NCBI RefSeq assembly: GCF_009391885.1
Contig: NZ_VZII01000027.1
Coordinates: forward strand, 1-64,000
Length of the DNA stretch: 64,000 bases
Source of the DNA: Pseudomonas sp. MN1F
Lineage (GTDB): Bacteria > Pseudomonadota > Gammaproteobacteria > Pseudomonadales > Pseudomonadaceae
Direction: 5' to 3'
Part shown: piece after piece, positions 34,679 through 44,249 of the stretch
Position numbering within the stretch: the first letter of the stretch is position 1
Layout of the letters: each line of letters opens with the position of its first letter
Made by a program: the position numbers and the translations under genes
Notes under the pieces: model-generated
Seen by the model: the letters and a program-made list of their open reading frames with translations, nothing else
What the model was told of the DNA's origin: nothing
Databases searched by the model: none

Positions 34679-35665
34679 TCAGCCGCGGACTATCTGATTC
34701 TTACCCTGCCGCTTGGCCCGGTACATCGCCGCATCGGCGCGGGCAAACAAGCTGTCCAGTGACAGGTCTTCGTCGGTCAGCCCGGTCAGTCCCTGGCTCA
34801 CTGTAACGTTGTACGTCTGGTCACCATGGCTGAAGGCCTGCCGCTGAATCTCTCGCTGCAACCGTTCGGCGATCTGTTCGGCCACCTGTGCATTACAGCC
34901 CGGGAACACCGCCGCGAACTCCTCGCCACCGATACGCCCGAACAGGTCACCGCGACGTAGCACGGCCTTGCCGCTGTCGGCGATGCGCTGCAGCACCTGG
35001 TCGCCTTCCTGGTGCCCGTAGCTGTCGTTGATGCGCTTGAAGTCGTCGATGTCCAGCAGCAGGAAGGCCAGCGGGGTGCCTTCTTCACGGGCACTGTCGA
35101 AGGCCTGCTGGGCGCACTCGAAGAAGTGCCGGCGGTTGCTGCTCTGGGTCAGCACGTCGGTGGTCGCCAGCCGTTGCAGTTCGCCTTCGAGCTGTTTCTT
35201 CTCGGTGATGTCTTCGGCGATGCCGACGATGATCACCCGGTCGCCTTCGCTCTGCTGGTTGATATAGCACTTGTCGCTGAGCCAGCGTACCTGGCCGCTG
35301 GCGTTGAGGATGCGGTACTCGCGGTCTTCCACTGCGCCCTTGAGCAGCACCTGGGCCAGGCTGCGTTCGGCGAACTCCAGGTCGTCGGGGTAGATGCTGT
35401 CGCGCCATTCGTTGTAGTCGGCCAGTACCAGGCTGGCCGGGCGACCGAAGATGCGTTCGTAGGCGGGGCTGACGTAGAGCACCTGGCGGGTTTCCCAGTC
35501 GAAGGCCCAGAGCACGGCGTTGACGCTGTCGAGCAGCGAGCTGTAGAGCTGGTCGCGTTCACTCAGGCGGGCGACTTCGCCCTGGGCATGCAGCAGGGCC
35601 AGCAAGGTTTGTGCAGCTTCGGGAGGCGGGGTACCTGACAACGGCGGAGGAGGGTTCTTGGCCAT
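34679..35665 (-). CDS. PAS-GGDEF diguanylate cyclase
   Basis: The 328-residue cytoplasmic protein has a PAS domain (about residues 40-155, including YVSPAYERIFGRPASLVLAD and WLSDKCYINQQSEGD) and a GGDEF domain (about 165-325). The catalytic loop reads RIGGEEF, an active variant, and RRGD five residues upstream is an intact inhibitory I-site, so it should make cyclic di-GMP with product feedback. The ATG at 35663-35665 is chosen; an upstream GTG (35719) is in frame but has no ribosome-binding site, and neither does this one clearly. The PAS domain ligand is unknown. Confidence 0.88.
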   Translation of the reverse strand: MAKNPPPPLSGTPPPEAAQTLLALLHAQGEVARLSERDQLYSSLLDSVNAVLWAFDWETRQVLYVSPAYERIFGRPASLVLADYNEWRDSIYPDDLEFAERSLAQVLLKGAVEDREYRILNASGQVRWLSDKCYINQQSEGDRVIIVGIAEDITEKKQLEGELQRLATTDVLTQSSNRRHFFECAQQAFDSAREEGTPLAFLLLDIDDFKRINDSYGHQEGDQVLQRIADSGKAVLRRGDLFGRIGGEEFAAVFPGCNAQVAEQIAERLQREIQRQAFSHGDQTYNVTVSQGLTGLTDEDLSLDSLFARADAAMYRAKRQGKNQIVRG

Positions 35666-35806
35666 GAGCACGGAGCAGTTCTCGACGATAGAGCGCGCGG
35701 CCACAAACCGGCCCGCCACGCGGGCGATGTGCCGGGTTTGAGTTGATTTTCAGGCGGGAAGTTCCAGCAGGCACGCCCCGTTGCAGGGCGTGCCGATCAG
35801 CGGCTA

Positions 35807-36991
35807 TCAGGCGCCGGTGGGGCGCAGGGAATAGGTTTTCAGCTGTGCTGCGAAGTCGCGCAGGGCGTGGATGCCGCTGGCCTCGGCCTCGTGTACCCAG
35901 TCCTTCATGGCCGCCAGCATGTCGTGGCCGTTGGCGCTGGTGCGGGCCCAGATCTGTTGCAGTGCCAGGCGCTTCTCGTAGATGGTCTTCAGCGCCTGGC
36001 TGTGGGCGAGCATGCTTTCGATGCGCACATGGTGGCGGTCTTCCAGCAGGCTGGTTTCACGCGAGAGCAGGCGTTTGGCACGGCGGAAGCGGTGGCGTAC
36101 CGAGGCATCGACCTTGGCCAGCTCTTGTTTGACCAGCGGGCCGATTACCAGCTTGCGGTACTGGGCCATGATCTGGAAGCGGTTGTTGAGGATGGCCATG
36201 GCCGTGTCCATGTCCAGGCTGGCCTTGCCCTCGACGCGGTGGGCGATGGGCGCCACGCGTTGCACCTTGGCCAGGCGCAGCAGACAGAACAGGCGGATCC
36301 ACGCCCAGCCCATGTCGAACTCCCAGCGCTTGACCGAGAGCTTGGCCGAGTTGGGGTAGGTGTGGTGGTTGTTGTGCAGCTCTTCGCCACCGATGACGAT
36401 ACCCCACGGCACCAGGTTGGTGGCAGCGTCGCGGCATTCGAAATTGCGGTAGCCGACTGCGTGGCCCAGGCCGTTGACCACGCCAGCGGCCCAGAACGGA
36501 ATCCACATCATCTGCACCGCCCAGATGGTGATGCCGAGGGTGCCGAACAGCAGCAGGTCGATGATCGCCATCAGCACGATGCCGCCGAGCTTGTAGCGCG
36601 AGTAGAGGTTGCGCTCGATCCAGTCTTCCGGGCAGTTCTTGCCGTAGATGCGCAGGGTCTCGGGGTTGCGTGCCTCTTCGCGGTAGAGTTCGGCACCTTT
36701 GCGCAGTACCGTGCCCAGGCCCTTGTACACCGGGCTGTGCGGGTCATCCGGGGTTTCGCACTTGGCGTGGTGCTTGCGGTGCACTGCCGTCCATTCGCGG
36801 GTGTTCTGTGCCGTGGTCAGCCACAGCCAGAAACGGAAGAAGTGCTTGAGCGCGCCATTGAGCTCCAGCGCACGGTGGGCGGAGTAGCGATGCAGGTAGA
36901 TGGTGACGCTGACGATGGTCACGTGGGTCATCAGCAGGGTGACGCCAACCAGTTGCCAGGCCGACAAGTCGAGCAGACCATTGTACCACAT
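35807..36991 (-). CDS. desA: Acyl-lipid/fatty acid delta-9 desaturase
   Basis: The 394-residue membrane di-iron enzyme has the three histidine boxes: HRYSAH (34-39), HRKHH (71-75) and HNNHH in EELHNNHHTYPN. Four or so hydrophobic segments alternate with them. This fits DesA of pseudomonads, which introduces double bonds into acyl chains of membrane lipids under aerobic conditions. The C-terminal 100 residues are charged and helical. The ATG at 36989-36991 gives the family N-terminus MWYNGLLDLSAW; the reading frame stays open far upstream but without a ribosome-binding site. Confidence 0.9.
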   Translation of the reverse strand: MWYNGLLDLSAWQLVGVTLLMTHVTIVSVTIYLHRYSAHRALELNGALKHFFRFWLWLTTAQNTREWTAVHRKHHAKCETPDDPHSPVYKGLGTVLRKGAELYREEARNPETLRIYGKNCPEDWIERNLYSRYKLGGIVLMAIIDLLLFGTLGITIWAVQMMWIPFWAAGVVNGLGHAVGYRNFECRDAATNLVPWGIVIGGEELHNNHHTYPNSAKLSVKRWEFDMGWAWIRLFCLLRLAKVQRVAPIAHRVEGKASLDMDTAMAILNNRFQIMAQYRKLVIGPLVKQELAKVDASVRHRFRRAKRLLSRETSLLEDRHHVRIESMLAHSQALKTIYEKRLALQQIWARTSANGHDMLAAMKDWVHEAEASGIHALRDFAAQLKTYSLRPTGA

Positions 36992-37139
36992 AGGTGTAGA
37001 AGCCCTCGGTAATGCAGGGAGAAAGGCGTGATTATCCCTTGGCGGGGAAATAAAACCAGTCACCCTTTCAGATAGGAAGTCACGGCATGTTTCAGCCTTT
37101 ATAATGCCCCATCCTTTTTCATGGGCTTTCCCCCCCGAC

Positions 37140-39035
37140 ATGTCTGTTTCCGTTCGCGACGCCTTGCGCATGGCCGCGCTGTATGTGGTGCTCTCGTTCC
37201 TCTGGCTGGTGCTGGCCGAGGTGGTCCTGCGCAGTATGTCTGACGACCCCCTGGCGTTGACCGTGGGCCGGCAGATCAATGTGGTGGTGTGGGTACTGGT
37301 CAGTGCCTTGCTGATCTTCGTGTCCCGCGCCCGCCTGCTCAACTTCATCGGTATCGGCGCGCGCCTGCGCAGCGAGGACCGCGAGCGCCTGCGCATGGCC
37401 GCGGCGGTGTTCGACAGCACCCTGGAAGGCGTGCTGGTCACTGACCGCCAAGGCCTGATCGTGCACGTCAATCGCGCCTTCATGCGCATCACCGGCTACC
37501 AGCAGGAAGAAGTGCTGGGCCAGCGCCCCAGCAAGTTCAAGTCGGGCCGCCATGGCGTGCCCTTCTACCAGCAGATCTATGCCACCCTGGCCGAAAAGGG
37601 GGAGTGGAGCGGCGAGATCTGGAACCGCCGTAAAAGCGGCGAAATCTACCCGCAATGGCAGACGATCTGCGCCATCCGTGACGACAGTGGCGAGCTCAGC
37701 CATTACGTGGCGGTGTTCAGCGACATCAGTGCGATCAAGCATTCCGAGCAGGAACTGGCCTACCTGGCCCACCATGACCCACTCACCGGGCTGCCCAACC
37801 GGCTGCTGTTCAACGACCGCGCCGAACAGGCGCTGGCTGCGGCACAGGCCAACAAGCGCGGCTGCGCCTTGCTGTTGCTCGACCTGGATCACTTTCAGAG
37901 CATCAACGACGGCCTTGGCCATACCATTGGCGACCAGTTGCTCAAGCTGGTTGGCGAGCGCCTGGGTGAGACCGTTGGCAGCAACGTGACCCTGGCGCGC
38001 CTGGGCGGTGACGAGTTCGGCGTGCTGGCCGAGAACTGCCAGCAGGTTGGCCAGGCCGGCAAGTTGGCGCAGGGCATCATCGAACGCATGCGTGAGCCCT
38101 TCGAATTCGATGGTCACCGGCTGTTCATCAGTGCCAGCGTGGGTATCAGCCTGTTCCCCAACGACGCCCTGAGCGCCGAGCAACTGTTGCGCAATGCCGA
38201 CTCGGCGCTGTTCAAGGCCAAGGGCAATGGCCGTGCCTGCTATGCGCTGTACACCGAAGAATTGACCGCCCACGCCCAGCACCGGGTGGAGACCGCGAGC
38301 GAGTTGCGCCGGGCGCTGGCCAAGGATGAGCTGCGAGTGTTCTTCCAGCCGGTGCATGACCTGTTCACGACGAAGATGGTCGGTGTCGAGGCATTGGTCC
38401 GCTGGCAGCACCCGCAGCGTGGGTTGGTGCCGCCGAGTGATTTCATCCCCATCGCCGAACGTACCGGCCTGATTGCCGAGATTGATGCCTGGGTGTTGCG
38501 TGAAGCTTGCCGGCAGATGGTTCGGTGGCGGGAGGATGGGCGCGCGCTGGAGTTCGTGGCGGTGAACATTTCCAGCCGCCTGTTCGGCCAGCGCGAGTTG
38601 TATCGGCAGGTGGCTGATGTGTTGCATGAAACCGGTCTGGACCCGGCACTGCTGGAGCTGGAAGTGACCGAGAGTGCGGTCATGGAAGACCCGGAAGTGG
38701 CGCTGGAACAGCTGCATCGCCTGCGCGAGCTGGGGCTGAACCTGGCCATCGATGACTTCGGCACGGGGTACTCGTCGTTGCTGCGGCTCAAGCGCCTGCC
38801 GGTGCAGAAGTTGAAGATCGACCAGGGTTTTGTGGCCGGCTTGCCGCAGGATGACGATGACATTGCCATCGTCCGGGTGATTGTCGCGCTGGCGCGAAGC
38901 ATGGGCATGCAGGTGCATGCCGAGGGCATCGAACAGGCGGAGCAGGCGCGGTTCCTGCTGGAGCAGCAGTGCCAGTTGGGACAGGGGTACTGGTTTGGGC
39001 GGCCGTTGCCGGCCGCGGAGCTGCGCTGGGGCTGA
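37140..39035 (+). CDS. Membrane PAS-GGDEF-EAL cyclic-di-GMP protein
   Basis: The 631-residue protein has two membrane segments (about 8-32 and 38-60), a PAS domain (about 85-200: GVLVTDRQGLIVHVNRAF), a GGDEF domain (about 210-370) with intact LGGDEF but no I-site, and an EAL domain (about 385-631). The EAL part keeps the motifs of active phosphodiesterases: EALVRW, NISSRLF, ELEVTES, DDFGTGYSSL, KIDQGF and AEGIE. It could thus make or, more likely, degrade cyclic di-GMP. No clear ribosome-binding site marks the start; an ATG 12 codons earlier (37104) is an alternative. Confidence 0.87.
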   Translation: MSVSVRDALRMAALYVVLSFLWLVLAEVVLRSMSDDPLALTVGRQINVVVWVLVSALLIFVSRARLLNFIGIGARLRSEDRERLRMAAAVFDSTLEGVLVTDRQGLIVHVNRAFMRITGYQQEEVLGQRPSKFKSGRHGVPFYQQIYATLAEKGEWSGEIWNRRKSGEIYPQWQTICAIRDDSGELSHYVAVFSDISAIKHSEQELAYLAHHDPLTGLPNRLLFNDRAEQALAAAQANKRGCALLLLDLDHFQSINDGLGHTIGDQLLKLVGERLGETVGSNVTLARLGGDEFGVLAENCQQVGQAGKLAQGIIERMREPFEFDGHRLFISASVGISLFPNDALSAEQLLRNADSALFKAKGNGRACYALYTEELTAHAQHRVETASELRRALAKDELRVFFQPVHDLFTTKMVGVEALVRWQHPQRGLVPPSDFIPIAERTGLIAEIDAWVLREACRQMVRWREDGRALEFVAVNISSRLFGQRELYRQVADVLHETGLDPALLELEVTESAVMEDPEVALEQLHRLRELGLNLAIDDFGTGYSSLLRLKRLPVQKLKIDQGFVAGLPQDDDDIAIVRVIVALARSMGMQVHAEGIEQAEQARFLLEQQCQLGQGYWFGRPLPAAELRWG

Positions 39036-39056
39036 GGGGTATGGCGGAAGTTGTTG

Positions 39057-39105
39057 AGCGCCTGCGAGATCGAGCGCCGCCCGCGCGCTAGGTCTCACAG
39101 GCGCT
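39057..39105. repeat. Large REP-like hairpin between convergent genes
   Basis: AGCGCCTGCGAGA (39057-39069) and TCTCACAGGCGCT (39093-39105) pair apart from one base, with an inner AGCGC/GCGCT stem around CGCCCGCG. This is another repeat class common between Pseudomonas genes, and a likely transcript end for the metNIQ unit. Confidence 0.6.
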
Positions 39106-39126
39106 GAAAATCTTGTGCCAGGCATT

Positions 39127-39771
39127 TCAACGCTTGTTCAAGCCTTTCGCCAACCGGTCCCCTCCCAACTGGATCAGCGCCACCAACGCCACCAACATGG
39201 CAATCACGGTCAACATGATCTGGCTGTCGAAACGCTGATACCCATACCGATAGGCAATATCCCCCAGGCCACCCGCACCAATCGCCCCGGCCATGGCTGA
39301 CGAGTTGATCAGCGTCACCAGGGTAATGGTGAACCCTCCCACGATCCCCGGCAGCGCCTCGGGCAGCAGTACGTGCCAGACGATGTGCCAACGCCGGCAG
39401 CCCATGGCCTGTGCGGCCTCCACCAGGCCATGGTCGACCTCGCGCAGGCTGACCTCGGCAATCCGCGCAAAGAACGGCGTCGCGGCGATGGTCAGTGGTA
39501 CCACGGCGGCCCACACCCCATAGGTGGTACCCACCACCAGCCGGGTGAAGGGGATCAGCGCGACCATCAGGATCAGGAACGGGATCGAGCGGAACAGGTT
39601 GACGAAGGCACCGAGTACCCGGTTCAGCAACGGTGCCTCGAAGATGCCACCCTTGTCGCTGGTGACCAGCAGTACCGCCATCGGCACCCCCACCAGCAGC
39701 GCGACCAGCGAGGACACGCCGACCATCAGCAAAGTGTCGAGCAGGCCTTCAAGCAAGCGATCAAACCACAT
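39127..39771 (-). CDS. metI: Methionine-type ABC transporter permease
   Basis: The 214-residue inner-membrane protein has five or so hydrophobic segments and the MetI pattern [20 protein letters not shown] near the middle, with the coupling loop [20 protein letters not shown]. It is the channel subunit of a MetNIQ importer. Its start lies 11 bases inside the end of the metN gene, as is usual for this pair. The context (FMN monooxygenase, two SfnB-type enzymes) suggests that the cargo is an organosulfur compound other than, or besides, methionine. Confidence 0.9.
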   Translation of the reverse strand: MWFDRLLEGLLDTLLMVGVSSLVALLVGVPMAVLLVTSDKGGIFEAPLLNRVLGAFVNLFRSIPFLILMVALIPFTRLVVGTTYGVWAAVVPLTIAATPFFARIAEVSLREVDHGLVEAAQAMGCRRWHIVWHVLLPEALPGIVGGFTITLVTLINSSAMAGAIGAGGLGDIAYRYGYQRFDSQIMLTVIAMLVALVALIQLGGDRLAKGLNKR

Positions 39772-40870
39772 GGCCCAGTACCTCCACGTCTTCGGCCCAG
39801 CGGCGGGCGCGCTCGAGCAATTGATGGGTGTCGTGCGGCGAGCCCTGAATCGACAGGATCAGCTGCCCGAGCGCATGCTCGCCGATGGTCTCCACGCCAC
39901 CTTGAAGCAGGCGCACGCGTCCGCCAAGTTCCGCGAACAGGTCGGATAGCGCCGGTTCGCCGAGCAAGGTGAGTTTGAGCACCACCGCACTGTCACGGCC
40001 CACGGGGCTAGCCCGGAGGCTTGCCTGCAAGGTCGCGGGCAGCTTGGTCTGCAACGGCGCGAGCAGGGTACGGGTGACTTCATGGTGTGGGCTGCCGAAC
40101 ACGCGCCAGACTTCACCCTGCTCGACGATTGCGCCACGCTCCAGCACCACCACGCGCTGGCAGATGTCGCGGATCACTGCCATTTCGTGGGTGATCAGCA
40201 CCACGGTCAGGCCCAGGCGCTGGTTGATGTCGCGCAGCAGTTCGAGGATCGACGCGGTGGTCTCGGGGTCCAGCGCCGAGGTGGCTTCGTCGCACAGCAG
40301 GATCTCAGGGTCATGCACCAGCGCCCGGGCGATGCCGACCCGCTGCTTCTGGCCGCCGGACAACTGCGCCGGGTAGACGTGATGTTTTTCCTGCAAGCCC
40401 ACCAGCTCCAGCAGCTCGCGCACCTTGCGCTGGCGCTCGGGCTTGGCCACGCCCGCCACTTTCAGCGGCAGCTCGACGTTCTGCCACACGGTCTTGGCCG
40501 ACATCAGGTTGAAGTGCTGGAAGATCATGCCGATGCGCCGGCGCAGCGCCACCAGGCGGTCCTCGTCGAACGGCGCGATGTCCACCTGGTCGATGAGCAC
40601 GCGGCCCTGGCTCGGCTGTTCGAGGCGGTTGATGGTGCGCAGTAGCGACGACTTGCCTGCGCCACTGCGGCCGATGATGCCGAAGATCTCACCACGGCGG
40701 ATGTTCAAGTCGATGCCGTGTAGCGCTGGCTGTTGCTGGCCAGGGTAGGTTTTGCCAAGGCCGATGAAGCGCACGTGGGCTTGGTTGACCTCCGGGCGCA
40801 GAGCCTGCTCCCTGGCCGTTGGCGGCGATGGTTGTGCGGTGGGCGCCCTGAGCGCGTTGGCCTGGCCCAT
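39761..40870 (-). CDS. metN: Methionine-type ABC transporter ATP-binding protein
   Basis: The 369-residue ATPase has Walker [13 protein letters not shown], signature [13 protein letters not shown], Walker [16 protein letters not shown] and the MetN-specific Q-loop region [20 protein letters not shown]-terminal ACT-like NIL domain (about residues 295-369) is the regulatory part that senses the transported compound in MetN. The first 30 residues are an extra Ala/Pro-rich lead. AAGG precedes the ATG at 40868-40870. It lies between metQ (one base away) and metI in an operon. Confidence 0.9.
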   Translation of the reverse strand: MGQANALRAPTAQPSPPTAREQALRPEVNQAHVRFIGLGKTYPGQQQPALHGIDLNIRRGEIFGIIGRSGAGKSSLLRTINRLEQPSQGRVLIDQVDIAPFDEDRLVALRRRIGMIFQHFNLMSAKTVWQNVELPLKVAGVAKPERQRKVRELLELVGLQEKHHVYPAQLSGGQKQRVGIARALVHDPEILLCDEATSALDPETTASILELLRDINQRLGLTVVLITHEMAVIRDICQRVVVLERGAIVEQGEVWRVFGSPHHEVTRTLLAPLQTKLPATLQASLRASPVGRDSAVVLKLTLLGEPALSDLFAELGGRVRLLQGGVETIGEHALGQLILSIQGSPHDTHQLLERARRWAEDVEVLGHVV

Positions 40871-40871
40871 G

Positions 40872-41672
40872 TCAGCCTTCCCAACCGGCCTGGTACAGGC
40901 TGCCATGGGCCTTGTTCAGTGCCGCACGCACGGCAGGCGAGTGTTGGTAGATATCGACGAATTTGGCCAGGCGCGGGTCATCCTTGCTTTGCGGGCGGAT
41001 GACGAACTGGATCACGTACTCCTTGTTCTCCAGGCCATCGAACAGCAACGCCGAGGTGGCATCGAAACTGTTGGCCAGGCGGATATAGGCTGGGTAGCCC
41101 TGTACCAGGTCGGCGTCGTCATAGGCGCGTACCAGTTGCACGGCTTCGACCTGCAGGATCTTCAGCTTCTTCGGGTTGGCGACGATGTCGTCCTCGGTGG
41201 CCTTGTAGCCGACACCTGGCTTGAGGGTGATCAAGCCAGCCTTGGCCAGCAGCTGCAGGCCGCGGCCGCTGTTGATCGGGTCGTTGGCGATGGCCACGCT
41301 GGCGCCCTCGGGCAGCTCGGCGAAACTTTTGTACTTTTTCGAGTACAGGCCGACGTTGTTGATGATGCCCGGGGCGTAGGGCACCAGGTTGAAACCGGCT
41401 GCAGCCTTGGCGTTCTCCAGGAAGGGGGTGTGCTGGAAGTAGTTCACGTCGATGTCGCCGCTGTTGAGGCTGACATTCGGCGCGATCCAGTCGCTGAACT
41501 CGATCAGCTTCACTTCCAGGCCTTGCTTGTGGGCTTCTTCCACCGCCGCTTCCAGGGGGATGGCGAAGGCTGCGGTGGTGCCGATCTTCAGCGGCTCGGC
41601 AGCGAAGGCGCTGGTGGCCAGGCCGAGGGTGATGGCGATGGCCGCGACGGGCCGGAACAGTTTTTCAAGCAT
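40872..41672 (-). CDS. metQ: MetQ-type periplasmic binding protein
   Basis: The 266-residue protein has a signal peptide ([14 protein letters not shown]) cleaved by signal peptidase I: unlike classical MetQ it has no lipobox Cys, so it is soluble in the periplasm. The NlpA/MetQ fold shows in [20 protein letters not shown] and in [20 protein letters not shown]. The mature chain contains no Met and no Cys as I read it, consistent with use in sulfur starvation. The operon with a DszA-like monooxygenase and SfnB-type genes suggests a sulfone, sulfonate or thioether ligand. Its start overlaps the end of the monooxygenase gene by eight bases. Confidence 0.87.
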   Translation of the reverse strand: MLEKLFRPVAAIAITLGLATSAFAAEPLKIGTTAAFAIPLEAAVEEAHKQGLEVKLIEFSDWIAPNVSLNSGDIDVNYFQHTPFLENAKAAAGFNLVPYAPGIINNVGLYSKKYKSFAELPEGASVAIANDPINSGRGLQLLAKAGLITLKPGVGYKATEDDIVANPKKLKILQVEAVQLVRAYDDADLVQGYPAYIRLANSFDATSALLFDGLENKEYVIQFVIRPQSKDDPRLAKFVDIYQHSPAVRAALNKAHGSLYQAGWEG

Positions 41673-43056
41673 GGTGCAGGGCTCCAGTCGGGGCAGGGGT
41701 AGAGGTGTTGCGGTAGGTGGAACCTGGATGGTCGGCAGGCAGGTGCGGGTGGTCGCTGGCAAACAGCTTCTCGCGCAGGGTGCCGTCGGCGTAGGCGGTC
41801 TTGTAGCGGCCACGTTGCTGCAGTTGCGGGACTACCAGTTCGATGAAGTCCTCATAGCTTTCCGGGGTGACGGTGCGGGTCAGGTTGAAGCCGTCCAGGC
41901 CGGTTTCGTCGATCCAGGCGATCAGCTGTTCGGCTACCTGATCGGGCGCGCCGACCAGGGTCACATAGCGCCCGCCAAGGGCGTGCTGCTCCAGCAGGCG
42001 GCGGCGGGTCCAGGCGTTTTCCTGCAGTTGGCGGGTGGCCGACTGGATGGCGTTGCCCTTGCTGGCGCCGATCGGCTCGTCCAGCCCGTAGGCGGCAAAG
42101 TCGATGCCGGTAGAGGCGGCGAAGTGCGCCACGCCGGCTTCGGCGCTGGCATGTTGCAGGTACTCGGCATATTTGGCCTGGGCCTGTTGCTCGGTGGGCG
42201 CGACGATCACCGTGATGCCCATGAACACCTTCACCGCCTGAGGATTGCGGCCAGCGGCCTGGGCGGCCGCGCGCACCTTGTCGACCTGGGCGCGGGTAGC
42301 AGCTTTGTCCTGGCCGCTGATGAACACGCACTCGGCGTGGTTGCCGGCGAAGGCCAGGCCGCGCGGCGAACTGCCCGCCTGGAACAGTACCGGTGTGCGC
42401 TGTGGCGAGGGTTCGCACAGGTGGTAGCCCTCGACCTTGTAGAACTCGCCCTGGTGGCGCACCTTGCGCACCTTGCCCGGCTCGGCGTACACCCGGCGCT
42501 CGCGGTCATTGACCACGGCGTCATCGGCCCAGCTGCCTTCCAGCAGCTTGTACAGCACCTGCAGGTATTCGTCGGCCTGGTCGTAGCGGCGGTCGTGCTC
42601 GGGCTGTTGCTCCAGGCCCATGGCACGGGCGGCGCTGTCGAGGTAGCCGGTAACGATGTTCCAGCCGACCCGGCCGTTGCTCAGGTGGTCGAGGGTGGAG
42701 AGGCGCCGGGCGAACAGGTACGGCGCCTCGTAGGTGAGGTTGGCGGTGAGGCCGAAGCCCAGGTGGCGGGTGGCGGCGGCCATGGCCGAGACCAGCAGCA
42801 GTGGGTCGTTCACCGGCAGCTGGATTGACTCTTTCAGGGTCACGTCCACGGAGTTGCCGTAGATGTCGTAGGTGCCGACGATGTCGGCGATGAACAGGCC
42901 GTCGAACAGCCCGCGTTCCAGCAGGCGCGCCAGGCCGGTCCAGTATTCCAGGGTCTTGTATTGGGTCGAGGTGTCCCTTGGGTGGGTCCACAGGCCGTGG
43001 TTGATGTGCCCGATGCAGTTCATGTTGAAGGCATTGAGCAGGATCTGCTTGGGCAT
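41665..43056 (-). CDS. DszA/NtaA/SnaA-family FMN-dependent monooxygenase
   Basis: The 463-residue enzyme is a bacterial-luciferase-type monooxygenase of the NtaA/SnaA/DszA branch: LLNAFNMNCIGHINHGLW at the start, RHLGFGLTANLTYEAPYLFA, and NGRVGWNIVTGYLDSAARA for FMN binding. Such enzymes use reduced FMN and oxygen to cleave C-S or C-N bonds, for example in sulfones. The reductase that supplies FMNH2 is not encoded here. ATGA overlap joins it to the SfnB-type gene upstream. The substrate is inferred from context only. Confidence 0.87.
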   Translation of the reverse strand: MPKQILLNAFNMNCIGHINHGLWTHPRDTSTQYKTLEYWTGLARLLERGLFDGLFIADIVGTYDIYGNSVDVTLKESIQLPVNDPLLLVSAMAAATRHLGFGLTANLTYEAPYLFARRLSTLDHLSNGRVGWNIVTGYLDSAARAMGLEQQPEHDRRYDQADEYLQVLYKLLEGSWADDAVVNDRERRVYAEPGKVRKVRHQGEFYKVEGYHLCEPSPQRTPVLFQAGSSPRGLAFAGNHAECVFISGQDKAATRAQVDKVRAAAQAAGRNPQAVKVFMGITVIVAPTEQQAQAKYAEYLQHASAEAGVAHFAASTGIDFAAYGLDEPIGASKGNAIQSATRQLQENAWTRRRLLEQHALGGRYVTLVGAPDQVAEQLIAWIDETGLDGFNLTRTVTPESYEDFIELVVPQLQQRGRYKTAYADGTLREKLFASDHPHLPADHPGSTYRNTSTPAPTGALHHA

Positions 43057-44237
43057 CAGATAGTCCCCCGGCGTGGTGGGTGCTCGTTGTTCAGGTAGTA
43101 GTTGCCGATGGCGTGGTACTTCCAGCGCACCGGGTCGTGCAGGGTGTGCACGCGGGCGTTGCGCCAGTGGCGGTCGAGGTTGTGCTCGGCCAGGGTGGCC
43201 TGGCTGCCGGCCAGTTCGAACAGCGTGGTGCCGGCAGCGAGGGAGACTTCCGTGCTGATTGCCCGTGCTTCGGCAACGGCGATGGAGGCAGCGGCCACGG
43301 TGTCGGCATTGCTGTCGGCCTGGGCGCGGTCAAGGAATTCGCCGGCGCGCTCGAGCAAGGCTTCTGCGGCGTGCAGGCGGATTACCAACTGGCCGAAGCT
43401 TTTCAGGGTCAGCGGGTCGTCGCTGGCCTTGTCCAGGCCGGAGTCGACCCATGGCCGGCTGCGCGTGCGCACGAAGTGCAGGGCGTCATCCAGCGCGGCA
43501 CGGGCGATGCCGGTGTCGATGGCGGCGTGGAGAATTTGCGCCAGCGGGCCGACCGGTGTCGGCCGTTCGAAGGCACTCTGGAACGGCACCACATCGTCGG
43601 CATCGACCCAGACGTTGTCGAAGGTCACCGAGCCGCTGCCGGTGGTGCGCTGGCCGAAACCGCTCCAGTCGTCGATTACCTGCAGGCCCTGGCTGTCGGC
43701 GGGGACGAAGGCCAGTTGCTGGCGGCCTTGGTCGTCGATCACCGAGGTCGGGATACGCTGGGCGTAGAGCGCGCCGGTGGCGTAGAACTTGCGGCCGTTA
43801 ATGCGGTAACCGGCGCCGTCGCGGGTCAGGCGGGTGGTGCGCTCGTGGGCGGTTTTCGTGCCCAGCTCGGCCAGGGCGTTGCCAAAGCGGCGGCCCGCCA
43901 GCACTTCGGCGTAAAGGCGGCGCTGTTGCTCGGGGCTGCCGTTCACCCGCAGCACTTCGAGGGCGTAGAAGTGGTTCTGGGGAATCTGGCCAAGGGAGGC
44001 GTCAGCCTGGGCGATGCGGGCGATGACCTGGGCCAGGGTGACGTTGGATACACCCGCCCCGCCAAAGGCTTTGGGGACGCTGATGGCCCATAGGCCGGAG
44101 CGGGTGAACAGCTCCAGTTCGGCGTGGGGCAGACGGCGTTCGCGGTCGCGCAGGGCGCTGTCGCGTTTGAGTTGCTGGGCAATATGTTCGGCGGCAGCCA
44201 GGGCTTGGCTGTCACTGGTGATAACGGATGTTGTCAT
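43056..44237 (-). CDS. SfnB-family sulfur acquisition oxidoreductase, copy 1
   Basis: The 393-residue enzyme has the acyl-CoA-dehydrogenase/DszC fold: ELELFTRSGLWAISVPKAFGG near the start, DDWSGFGQRTTGSGSV in the middle, and the end HTLHDPVRWKYHAIGNYYLN. SfnB-type proteins are flavin monooxygenases for sulfones and related compounds. Apart from the initiator I see no Met or Cys in the chain. The ATG at 44235-44237 has GAGG five bases upstream and is preferred over the GTG two codons earlier. It follows its paralogue by 12 bases and overlaps the DszA-like gene. Confidence 0.85.
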   Translation of the reverse strand: MTTSVITSDSQALAAAEHIAQQLKRDSALRDRERRLPHAELELFTRSGLWAISVPKAFGGAGVSNVTLAQVIARIAQADASLGQIPQNHFYALEVLRVNGSPEQQRRLYAEVLAGRRFGNALAELGTKTAHERTTRLTRDGAGYRINGRKFYATGALYAQRIPTSVIDDQGRQQLAFVPADSQGLQVIDDWSGFGQRTTGSGSVTFDNVWVDADDVVPFQSAFERPTPVGPLAQILHAAIDTGIARAALDDALHFVRTRSRPWVDSGLDKASDDPLTLKSFGQLVIRLHAAEALLERAGEFLDRAQADSNADTVAAASIAVAEARAISTEVSLAAGTTLFELAGSQATLAEHNLDRHWRNARVHTLHDPVRWKYHAIGNYYLNNEHPPRRGTI

Positions 44238-44249
44238 GGTCACCTCAAA

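Noticed and set aside
37119..39125. 668-codon open frame on the minus strand opposite the PAS-GGDEF-EAL gene
   Set aside because: Shadow frame; the plus strand shows all catalytic motifs of GGDEF and EAL domains.
41673..41813. Longer N-terminus for the MetQ-type protein
   Set aside because: The 47 extra residues are Pro/Thr-rich, lie inside the upstream gene, and would bury the signal peptide.
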